From Bacteroidales bacterium UBA1064 (lineage in GTDB: Bacteria > Bacteroidota > Bacteroidia > Bacteroidales > Tenuifilaceae): 19,299 nucleotides of DNA. Positions within the stretch are counted from its first letter, which is position 1. Every line of letters starts with the position of its first letter. A model generated the notes under the pieces. The model worked only from the letters and a program-made list of their open reading frames with translations, was not told the origin of the DNA and made no database searches. A program made the translations under genes and the position numbers. This document shows, piece by piece, positions 1-6,051 of this stretch. Where the stretch lies: NCBI GenBank assembly GCA_002316235.1, contig DCDD01000209.1:1-19299 (forward strand). Reading direction: 5' to 3'.

Positions 1-145
1 CAAACTTTTTTACACCTTTTTTTTAAGTTTTCAACTACAATTCTTTATTACAACATTACCTTGCTGATTAACAATTACATCATGTCATTCAAAATATTCA
101 GAAAAACTAAAATTTCTCAGGTAAAAAGTGCAGCAGTTAATCTGG

Positions 146-871
146 TTAATGGTTGCATGAATGCAGGAAACTTTCGGCTATCGCAATGGAATCGGGATTT
201 CCCACATCTAAAATAAAGTTATTTGGCAAGTTTACCCCCTGTATTCTGTAATCCTTACAAAGATTTAGGTAAATGTCAACTATAGAAAATACTCCTGTTG
301 CCTTTATAGCGTTAAATATCCGGGGAGAAATAACATGGATTCCGCAAAACGCATAGGCGGTAAGCTGGGGGCTGAAATTTGAAATAATGACCTTACCTGT
401 AACCATATTCCTCCAACCGGCCAGCTGCATATCATTGTTGAAGAGGAACACCCTTGAGGAATCGCGTTGGTTAACGGCCAGGGTTGCCAGGATGTCGGCT
501 TGCCCATGAATGTTGTAAAGTTCAGCCAGATCAATATTGGAAATTATATCAACATTATGCACCAAAAAAGGCTCGTTACCATCAAGGAATTGGCGTGCCT
601 TGAAAATTCCACCACCGGTATCGAGCAAGCGCTCGGTCTCATCTGAAATAAAAATATTGGCATCGAATGTCTTGCTGTTAAGGAAACTAATAACCTGTGA
701 GGCAAAGTAATGAGTATTGATAACAATTTCGTTGAAGCCAAAATTTATGAGGTTTTCTATACAGTGCTCCAGGAGAGGCTTACCTCCTACCTCAATCAGC
801 GCTTTAGGTTTGTTTTGGGTTAGGGGTAATAGGCGGGTTCCGTAACCTGCAGCAAGAATCATTGCTTTCAT
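146..871 (-). CDS. murU: MurU-like nucleotidyltransferase (sugar-1-phosphate uridylyltransferase)
   Basis: A 241-aa NTP_transferase protein that probably transfers a nucleotide to a sugar-1-phosphate. The N-terminus carries the family signature LAAGYGTRLLPLT followed by KPKALIEVGGKPLLEH (residues about 6-36). LDTGGGIFKA (about 83-92) matches the LETGGGI segment of Pseudomonas MurU, and the C-terminal LDVGNPDSI matches its DVGTPE metal-binding segment. MurU makes UDP-MurNAc from MurNAc-1-phosphate in the cytoplasm. The length fits MurU-type enzymes (about 220-240 aa) and is shorter than mannose-1-P guanylyltransferases with extra C-terminal domains. The usual GD metal-binding pair reads NVD here, keeping the Asp. 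Its upstream neighbour on the same strand is an AmgK-like kinase, the partner that would supply the sugar-1-phosphate; this context favours MurU over a GDP-mannose or dTDP-glucose enzyme. Substrate and nucleotide remain inferred. Confidence 0.8.
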   Translation of the reverse strand: MKAMILAAGYGTRLLPLTQNKPKALIEVGGKPLLEHCIENLINFGFNEIVINTHYFASQVISFLNSKTFDANIFISDETERLLDTGGGIFKARQFLDGNEPFLVHNVDIISNIDLAELYNIHGQADILATLAVNQRDSSRVFLFNNDMQLAGWRNMVTGKVIISNFSPQLTAYAFCGIHVISPRIFNAIKATGVFSIVDIYLNLCKDYRIQGVNLPNNFILDVGNPDSIAIAESFLHSCNH

Positions 872-935
872 ACTAGTTCAAAAATTAGAGAAAAACCAAC
901 TTAAAAAACATCATTTCGCAAAAGCTTAGCTAGGA

Positions 936-943
936 CAAAACTA
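936..943 (-). promoter_or_regulatory. Candidate -7 element for the murU-like gene
   Basis: On the minus strand this reads TAGTTTTG, an exact match to the Bacteroidota -7 consensus TAnnTTTG, 64 nt before the start codon. I see no convincing -33 TTG at the right distance, so support is weak. If real, it lets the nucleotidyltransferase be transcribed independently of the kinase gene 257 nt upstream. Confidence 0.3.
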
Positions 944-1128
944 GAAAAGCAGTGAAAATCGACATTTAGGTTTTGTTAAAGTAAGCAATTCTATTTAAAA
1001 GTTGACAAGATAGAAATCTAAAAAGTAGAAATTTATAAGTAGGCGTTAAAAACAGAATTTTTTTTGACTGATTTACAGGTGAGTATGCGCTTGCTATGCA
1101 TGAAATAAAAGACAAAATGTAACAAGCA

Positions 1129-2562
1129 TTAAGCTGGAAACTCCCTATGCTGAACGACTACCCTTACGTTCTTGGTGTTTTCGATGGCAAGGGCTAGCTT
1201 ACTGGCGCAGTACACCGAACGATGTTGCCCACCGGTGCAGCCAAAAGCAACAGACAGGTAGGAGAAACGTCGTTGGCAATAATTCTCAACTGCATCCTTT
1301 ACCAAGGCAGTAGCATTGGCAATAAATCTCTGAGCCTCATCGCTCTCATCAAGGAATTGAATTACTTCGAAATCAAGTCCTGTAAGGTTTTTATATCTAT
1401 CCATTCGACCAGGGTTAGGCAAACACCTGCAATCGAACACAAAGCCTCCTCCATGCTCCGGGTGCTCCTCAGGATAGCCATTTTTAAAAGAGAAGCTGGT
1501 AATATATACAGTAAGCTCCTGACCCGATGGTGACAAGCAGGATGAGGGTTGAAATAAAACTCTATACTGTTCTAAAAGGTCGGTAATATAAGCTGTATGA
1601 GGCCCAGGAGCGGAGCGAGAGAGGTTGATAAAGTTGTCAACAGCCAGGGGTATGCTTTGGATAAAATGTGTTTTCTTCTCAAAAAAGCCTCTAAAACCAT
1701 AAGCACCTAGAGTTTGCATGATACGAAACATGGCCATTGCTGGAAATTTAGCCTTTAATTCTTCCTTATCTATAGAGAGAAGGCAATTTAACCTGTCTAA
1801 GTAAAGGCTTAGCAGTTCGAACCGTTTATCATTATCCAGCTTTGCTCTTGCCTGGTATAAAAAGGAGGCTATATCATAAAGTGGTGGCCCGATTCTCCCA
1901 CCCTGATAGTCTATAAAGTACAGCTGGTTGTTGTGCACCATAATATTACGCGACTGGAAATCACGGTACTGAAATAGAAAGTGCTTTTGCTCTAGCAGCT
2001 CCTTGGCAAACCACTCAAAATCGGATTCGAGTAGCTGTTCGTTGAATGAAATTCCAGAGGGCTTGAGGAAGCAGTATTTAAAGTAGTACATATCCCACAT
2101 CATCGATGTGCGGTCAAACAAGGGGAGTTGAAGTTGACCGGAAGAGCTAATCTCATTAAAACCTTTAACTTGAAAGTCAACAAGGCTGGTAACCGCAATG
2201 GATAGAAAATTGTTAAGGTTGTGCTGGGGAAACTTACCGGGAGAAGTAATAATGTCGAAAAGGGATGTGGAGCCCAAATCTGATTGCAGGTAGTAGCGCA
2301 TACAGGGTGAAATAGCCAATACTTGAGGTACATTAAGGGATTGCCTTGTGAAGCAATCGGTAAGCTTGAAAAAAGTGCGGTTTTCGTCAACATCAGGGCT
2401 GAAAGTTCCAACTGCTGACGTGTTGCCGTTCTGTAAGCGGTAGTATTTTCGAAGGGAACCTGAAACAGGAATTGGTTCGAAGCAGAGAGGTTCAACGCTA
2501 AAGGTGTTTCTGAAGAGTTTTGCCAGCTCAGCATGCTGTTCTTCTAAAGCGTGCATCATCAT
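1129..2562 (-). CDS. amgK: AmgK-like sugar kinase fused to a RapZ C-terminal domain
   Basis: A 477-aa two-domain protein. Residues about 10-320 are an aminoglycoside-phosphotransferase-fold kinase: a nucleotide-loop region SGSLRKYYRL (about 34-43), the catalytic loop YRDFQSRN (about 199-206, D201 the likely base; AmgK has HRDxHSRN), and the metal-binding FIDYQGG with GPPLYDIAS after it (D218). AmgK phosphorylates MurNAc/GlcNAc at the anomeric carbon. Residues about 351-477 match the RapZ C-terminal domain: SFSFKNGYP, FDCRCLPNP, LTGLD and GCTGGQHRSVY (about 441-451), the pocket that binds glucosamine-6-phosphate in E. coli RapZ. The RapZ N-terminal P-loop domain is absent. The frame can be opened to a TTG at 2577 that overlaps the upstream stop, but three tandem ATGs at 2562, 2559 and 2556 are more likely starts; I use the first. 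It lies 7 nt after the DUF554 gene. Domain calls are strong; the substrate is inferred from the MurU-like neighbour. Confidence 0.82.
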   Translation of the reverse strand: MMMHALEEQHAELAKLFRNTFSVEPLCFEPIPVSGSLRKYYRLQNGNTSAVGTFSPDVDENRTFFKLTDCFTRQSLNVPQVLAISPCMRYYLQSDLGSTSLFDIITSPGKFPQHNLNNFLSIAVTSLVDFQVKGFNEISSSGQLQLPLFDRTSMMWDMYYFKYCFLKPSGISFNEQLLESDFEWFAKELLEQKHFLFQYRDFQSRNIMVHNNQLYFIDYQGGRIGPPLYDIASFLYQARAKLDNDKRFELLSLYLDRLNCLLSIDKEELKAKFPAMAMFRIMQTLGAYGFRGFFEKKTHFIQSIPLAVDNFINLSRSAPGPHTAYITDLLEQYRVLFQPSSCLSPSGQELTVYITSFSFKNGYPEEHPEHGGGFVFDCRCLPNPGRMDRYKNLTGLDFEVIQFLDESDEAQRFIANATALVKDAVENYCQRRFSYLSVAFGCTGGQHRSVYCASKLALAIENTKNVRVVVQHREFPA

Positions 2563-2569
2563 AATCAAA

Positions 2570-3247
2570 TTATCCAAACAGGTAAAATAAAAGGATAATA
2601 AAAACCAGGGAAGGTAAAAGGTTGACTACCTCCAGCTTTTTAATTCCAAGAATATTGATTCCAAGTGCAATAAGCAGTACTCCACCAACTGCAGAAAGTT
2701 CATTAACCATGGCATTGGATAGAGATTTGGCAGTGGCTGCAGCTATCCATGTAAGACCGCCTTGGTAAACCAACAAGGGTAATATTGAAAAGATAACGCC
2801 AACTCCCAGGGTTGATGCAAGCGCTAAGGCAGAAAAACCATCCATCAAGCTTTTAACGTAGAAAAGTTTTGGCTCTCCGCCGGTTCCCTCTTCGAGTGCA
2901 CCCAGAACAGTCAAAGAGCCCATGCAGAAAAGCAGAAAAGCAACAACCATTCCCTCGGCAAACCTATCGCCTTTGAGCTTAAACCTGTTTTTAAGAGCTA
3001 TTGCCCATGTATCAATTCGCTGCTGTAGGTTTAGGATTATCCCCGAAACACCTCCTAGAATTAAGCTGAAAACCATCAGCAGTGGTTTCTCGGTTTTAAT
3101 GCTCATGGAAAATCCCAAAACAAGAGTAAACAAGCCTATCACCTGAAAAAAAACTGCGGTATATTTTTCAGGTAGCCGCGACTTCAGCACCAAGCCCAGC
3201 ACTCCTCCTACGAGTATGGCCACGGCATTAACTATAGTTCCAAGCAT
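2570..3247 (-). CDS. DUF554 family integral membrane protein
   Basis: A 225-aa, strongly hydrophobic protein matching the DUF554 (YdfK-type) family in length and pattern: N-terminal LGTIVNAVAILVGGVLGL, a central MGSLTVLGALEEG segment (about 110-122), SLMDGFSALALASTLGVGV (about 133-151), and a C-terminal half with LSAVGGVLLIALGINILGIKK. I count about six to seven membrane segments. A basic loop with KNRFKLKGDR (about 86-95) separates the first three segments from the rest. No transported substrate or reaction is established for this family. The gene ends 7 nt before the first ATG of the kinase/RapZ-C gene, so the two are almost certainly one transcript, which suggests, without proving, a link to amino-sugar or cell-wall metabolism. 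I found no exact -7 element upstream. Confidence 0.85.
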   Translation of the reverse strand: MLGTIVNAVAILVGGVLGLVLKSRLPEKYTAVFFQVIGLFTLVLGFSMSIKTEKPLLMVFSLILGGVSGIILNLQQRIDTWAIALKNRFKLKGDRFAEGMVVAFLLFCMGSLTVLGALEEGTGGEPKLFYVKSLMDGFSALALASTLGVGVIFSILPLLVYQGGLTWIAAATAKSLSNAMVNELSAVGGVLLIALGINILGIKKLEVVNLLPSLVFIILLFYLFG

Positions 3248-3323
3248 ATTATACTAATCCTTACAAATTTCATTGCTAAAATACACATTGCCTGTTGATG
3301 TATGGGTTAATATCGTCCAAAAA

Positions 3324-3354
3324 TTGTTTGAAATTCAATAAAATATTAATTTTG
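3324..3354 (+). promoter_or_regulatory. Bacteroidota-type promoter for the 152-aa orphan gene
   Basis: TAATTTTG at 3347-3354 is an exact TAnnTTTG -7 element. TTG at 3324-3326 lies 20 nt upstream, a spacing expected for the -33 element; an alternative TTTG at 3327-3330 gives 16 nt. Transcription would start near 3358-3361, leaving a leader of about 65 nt. The -7 element overlaps the left arm of a perfect inverted repeat (see next entry). Confidence 0.55.
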
Positions 3355-3426
3355 ACATTAAATGAGCAGTTGTGAAAATCGGAATAGGCAACGGTTCTAC
3401 TAGTGGAGACAAACTAATGTCAAAAT
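3349..3426. repeat. Perfect 12-bp inverted repeat linking promoter and start codon
   Basis: ATTTTGACATTA at 3349-3360 and its exact reverse complement TAATGTCAAAAT at 3415-3426 are separated by 54 nt. The left arm covers most of the -7 element and the likely transcription start; the right arm runs into the ATG at 3425. It could be a pair of half-sites for a repressor, or, if transcription starts further upstream, a long-range stem that hides the start codon. It may also be chance in AT-rich DNA. Confidence 0.5.
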
Positions 3427-3883
3427 GCAGCTAAGCTTGATGCGCAAGGATGAGATCATCGATTTCATCGAATTCAACATTACAGGAGACTCGGAAAACT
3501 ACAACAGGTGCGACGATGAGTCGCTTTACCTGAATACAAATGTTTTCAACATATTTGCCAGTTGCTTCGAGCGGAGCAACCACCTTTTTGATTTCATATC
3601 GCCCACCCTTTACAACAGCCGCAATTTCATACCTTTACGAAACGAGCTGCTACATAACCTGGAAACCTTGCTTGTTATAAAGAACATTGCCGAGTTCCAA
3701 AACTACATGACCGGCATTTTTCTGGGTAAAGACTTACTGAAGGTGCTAATGGACTACGGTCCAAACTTTGAGCGGCACTGGAGGGGCTACATGCGAAAGA
3801 TAATCCAGGTGAACCGCCACCTAATGCGGCTAATAGACCAGTGCATTGACGAGGAGCGGGTACTTTGGGTTATCCCCTACTAA
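3425..3883 (+). CDS. Uncharacterised 152-aa soluble protein
   Basis: I do not recognise this protein. It is 152 aa with no signal peptide or membrane segment. It looks mainly helical: an acidic N-terminal half (KDEIIDFIEFN, NRCDDESLYLN), a middle with regularly spaced hydrophobics (LRNELLHNLETLLVIKNIA), and a basic/aromatic stretch (ERHWRGYMRKIIQVNRHLM, about 119-137) before the end WVIPY. Three Cys are scattered and do not form a metal motif. The start at 3425 is the first ATG; Met6 at 3440 is an alternative. That this is a real gene is supported by a well-formed upstream promoter, the uninterrupted frame and codon use like its neighbours. It stands alone on the plus strand and its last 14 nt overlap the 3' end of pdxB. 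A small cytoplasmic regulatory or partner protein is possible, but no function can be assigned. Confidence 0.72.
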   Translation: MQLSLMRKDEIIDFIEFNITGDSENYNRCDDESLYLNTNVFNIFASCFERSNHLFDFISPTLYNSRNFIPLRNELLHNLETLLVIKNIAEFQNYMTGIFLGKDLLKVLMDYGPNFERHWRGYMRKIIQVNRHLMRLIDQCIDEERVLWVIPY

Positions 3884-4967
3884 CAGTAAATCCCACCCTC
3901 GTCAGATTTTGCTTTAGCTTAGGATCGCTAGTGGCTACCTCAAAACCGCTGAAGTCGCGCCGGTAGGAGTATGTATTCCTGTAGCCTTCAAAATCTGAAC
4001 TAATTCTCCTCAAATCGTCGCCGACTATATTATAGCTGGCGCTAATGGCTTCGGGGAGACTCGAAATACCATTAAGCTTAACCTTAGCCAGGGTGGGATT
4101 TGGTACGGGCTGCCATGGATGCAGTTCTAGCCGATAATGTTGGCTAACCGCATCAACCACCATTTGGGTGGCAGCTACCTTACCCTCCAGGGAGTACCCT
4201 GCAATATGGGGTGTGCCCACCATGCAACGATTCAGCAATTCGTTTAGAATGTTCGGTTCGTTTTCCCATACATCAATAGCAGCATGGGCAAAGGGGTTGG
4301 CATTTAAAAAGGCAGTTAAAGCATGAGAATCCACCACCTCGCCCCTTGAGGCATTTATAAGAAGGCTGTTTGGCTTGCATCTCTGTAAGGAATCACTATC
4401 AAGCATGTGGAAGGTTTTATCGGGCCCGGTAGTATTCAACGGAATATGGAATGAGATGATGTCAGCGCTTGACAAAATGGTTTCCAGGTTGACAAAATGG
4501 GGCAAATTCTCCCTACGAGTTCGTGGCGGGTCGCAGCATAGAACTTTCATTCCCAGTGCTTTGCCAAGTTCAGCCACCTTGCTTCCGGTATGGCCAACTC
4601 CCACCACGCCCAAAACAAGACTTTGAGGCAACCTTTGTGTCGTTTCCAACCATAAAACAATGGCTGCGCCAACCCACTGCTGCACACCACCGGCATTGCA
4701 TCCCGGAGCATTGCGCCAAAGTATCCCATTTGAACTGCAGTAGTCAGAATCAATATGGTCAAATCCGGCTGTTGCCGAACCGATAAATCTTACGCTCGAA
4801 TGTTGAAGCAAATCTGCATTGCACCGTGTACGGGTTCGAACAAGCAACACCTCGGCATCCCTAACAACATCGCAGCTAATTCCAGCTCCGGGAATATACT
4901 CTACTTCAAAAAAGGGCTCCAGGACTCCTCTCAGGTAAGGAATATCCTTATCGGCTACCAGCTTCAT
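3870..4967 (-). CDS. pdxB: Erythronate-4-phosphate dehydrogenase (PdxB)
   Basis: A 365-aa NAD-dependent D-isomer 2-hydroxyacid dehydrogenase of the PdxB type, which oxidises 4-phosphoerythronate in the DXP-dependent route to pyridoxal phosphate. It aligns along its length with E. coli PdxB: GSATAGFDHID (about 63-73), NAPGCNAGGV (about 86-95), the dinucleotide fold GVVGVGHTGSK (about 120-130, GxGxxG at 123-128), CDPPR (145-149), NASRGEVVD (205-213), DVWENEP (232-238) and GTPHIAGYSLEGK (251-263). The catalytic trio R208, E237 and H254 falls at the E. coli positions. PGCNA and HIAGYSLEGK separate PdxB from SerA-type enzymes. The C-terminal dimerisation domain is present (RRDFSGFEV near 340), so the gene is full length. 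It is not in an operon with other pdx genes here. It converges on the 152-aa gene, their stop-codon regions overlapping by 14 nt. Confidence 0.93.
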   Translation of the reverse strand: MKLVADKDIPYLRGVLEPFFEVEYIPGAGISCDVVRDAEVLLVRTRTRCNADLLQHSSVRFIGSATAGFDHIDSDYCSSNGILWRNAPGCNAGGVQQWVGAAIVLWLETTQRLPQSLVLGVVGVGHTGSKVAELGKALGMKVLCCDPPRTRRENLPHFVNLETILSSADIISFHIPLNTTGPDKTFHMLDSDSLQRCKPNSLLINASRGEVVDSHALTAFLNANPFAHAAIDVWENEPNILNELLNRCMVGTPHIAGYSLEGKVAATQMVVDAVSQHYRLELHPWQPVPNPTLAKVKLNGISSLPEAISASYNIVGDDLRRISSDFEGYRNTYSYRRDFSGFEVATSDPKLKQNLTRVGFTVSRG

Positions 4968-4991
4968 AGCTCCAGATTTTCATTCAGCAGG

Positions 4992-4999
4992 CAAAGATA
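4992..4999 (-). promoter_or_regulatory. Candidate -7 element for pdxB
   Basis: The minus strand reads TATCTTTG, an exact TAnnTTTG match, 25 nt before the pdxB ATG. No clear -33 TTG is found at 17-21 nt, so this is a tentative call based on the -7 element and position alone. Confidence 0.35.
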
Positions 5000-5130
5000 G
5001 CTAAATGGAATTTCCGGTTGGGCCATCAAAATTTTGCTCATTTTTAGCTGTGATAATCACGATTGTTTACCTTAGCTAACAATTACAGGAACTTTTCATC
5101 TAAACAAAACATTGTTAATTCCGACCTGTC

Positions 5131-5574
5131 ATGATTCTATCGAGCCTAAACGAGTTTGGCACATACGTTAACCTACATCCACTTTTCTCCAGAATTGAAA
5201 GCGCCTTAATAACGATGGACTTTACACATCCCGGCGAGAGGATATACATTGAGGGGGATAATTTGTATGCAACACCCTCGTTCAGCAAGGCTAAAGCAAA
5301 GGAAGAAGCCTTACTTGAGGCTCACGACAGGTACATAGACGTGCAGGTTTGCCTACAGGGTGAAGAGATTATGGGTTGGCGAAACCGTTCGGAATGCCTA
5401 CTACCCAAAGAGCCATACAACGAAAAGGATGATATTACTTTCTTTTCCGATCCACCTGCAACCTTCCTGAAAGTGCCTGCCTACCACTTTGTAATTTTTT
5501 ATCCGTCCGATTGCCACGCCCCACTGATAGGCACAGGGTTAATTAAAAAAGTAGTGTTCAAGGTAAAGCTATAA
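5131..5574 (+). CDS. YhcH/YjgK/YiaL (DUF386) family protein
   Basis: A 147-aa cytoplasmic protein of the YhcH/YjgK/YiaL family, a cupin-like beta-barrel fold that binds a metal. The family pattern is clear: EAHDRYIDVQVCLQGEE (about 63-79), where His/Asp/Glu residues line the pocket, FFSDPP (about 104-109), and FVIFYPSDCHAPLI (about 119-132) with the conserved DxHxP-like end. E. coli YhcH (NanQ) speeds the interconversion of sialic acid anomers, and relatives sit in other sugar-acid pathways. The substrate cannot be read from this sequence, and no sialic acid gene is nearby. It is divergent from pdxB across a 163-nt gap in which I find no exact plus-strand -7 element. It is a single-gene unit convergent with the end of the nuo operon. 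Length is typical for the family (about 150 aa). Confidence 0.87.
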   Translation: MILSSLNEFGTYVNLHPLFSRIESALITMDFTHPGERIYIEGDNLYATPSFSKAKAKEEALLEAHDRYIDVQVCLQGEEIMGWRNRSECLLPKEPYNEKDDITFFSDPPATFLKVPAYHFVIFYPSDCHAPLIGTGLIKKVVFKVKL

Positions 5575-5660
5575 CCTCAACTGGAAAATCCCTGCAACTG
5601 GCTATCCAAAACAGGCCAACAGAATCTAAGGATAACCATGAATGATGAAAGATTACCGGA

Positions 5661-5701
5661 TAACTTGCAAATCCATGAGGAATTTAGGGGTTTGCAGGTT
5701 A
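5661..5701. terminator. Possible hairpin between convergent transcripts
   Basis: TAACTTGCAAA (5661-5671) can pair with TTTGCAGGTTA (5691-5701) to give 11 pairs, one of them a G-U wobble on the plus-strand RNA (a C-A mismatch on the minus-strand RNA). The loop is 19 nt and no U-tract follows. It lies between the ends of the YhcH-family gene and the last gene of the nuo operon, so a termination or end-protection role is plausible but unproven. Confidence 0.27.
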
Positions 5702-5722
5702 ACGGTGCTATGGAAAGTCTGG

Positions 5723-6043
5723 TTACTGCAACCAGTAGTAAGGCTTTATCGAATCCGTTTCCTGAAGCCAGTACTTTGGAGAGATTACCGTGCCATCGGG
5801 AGTTTTCAACCGACGTCCAAAAATGGCGATAGTAGGATTAAATGTTAAGTCGGTTACGCCAATCTTGTAGAGTACTTCCTGACCCTCAGCCTGGGGAATG
5901 GCCTCGAAGCAAACCTTCAGCCCATTTGCTTCCAGAATACTTTTAAGAAAGTCTAACCTATTCTTGTTGATACCCGACTCAACCAGAGTGCAACGGATAC
6001 CCTGAATTTCCTCAACAACATGCTTTGAGCTAAATTTACCCAT
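5723..6043 (-). CDS. Uncharacterised 106-aa protein ending the nuo operon
   Basis: I do not recognise this protein. It is a 106-aa soluble protein without signal peptide or membrane segment. The N-terminal part (about 8-60) looks like alternating strands and helices, roughly IRCTLVESGI then LDFLKSILEANGLKVCFEAI; the C-terminal part has VLYKIGVTDLTFNPTIAIFG (about 57-76), RRLKTPDGTVISP and two YWLQ tetrapeptides (about 91-94 and at the very end). Two Cys (about 18 and 45) do not form an Fe-S motif. It starts 8 nt after the nuoN stop, so it is very probably co-transcribed with complex I and made after it. It could be an accessory or assembly factor, or a passenger. None of the standard 14 Nuo subunits fits it. 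Confidence 0.75.
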   Translation of the reverse strand: MGKFSSKHVVEEIQGIRCTLVESGINKNRLDFLKSILEANGLKVCFEAIPQAEGQEVLYKIGVTDLTFNPTIAIFGRRLKTPDGTVISPKYWLQETDSIKPYYWLQ

Positions 6044-6051
6044 AGCCGTAT

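Noticed and set aside
4469..4500. Direct repeat TTGACAAAATGG at 4469-4480 and 4489-4500.
   Set aside because: It lies inside the well-conserved coding region of pdxB, the two copies fall in different codon frames, and no promoter or mobile-element context is present; most likely coincidence.
4375..5000. Plus-strand frames of 81-87 codons across pdxB.
   Set aside because: They run antisense to a fully supported pdxB with intact catalytic residues; shadow frames.
5723..5775. YWLQ tetrapeptide occurring twice near the end of the 106-aa protein.
   Set aside because: The underlying DNA copies differ and are short; not evidence for a duplication.
5638..5848. Two plus-strand reading frames of 64-68 codons after the YhcH-family gene.
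   Set aside because: They lie largely antisense to the 106-aa gene that follows nuoN, resemble no family and have no promoter; read as shadow frames.
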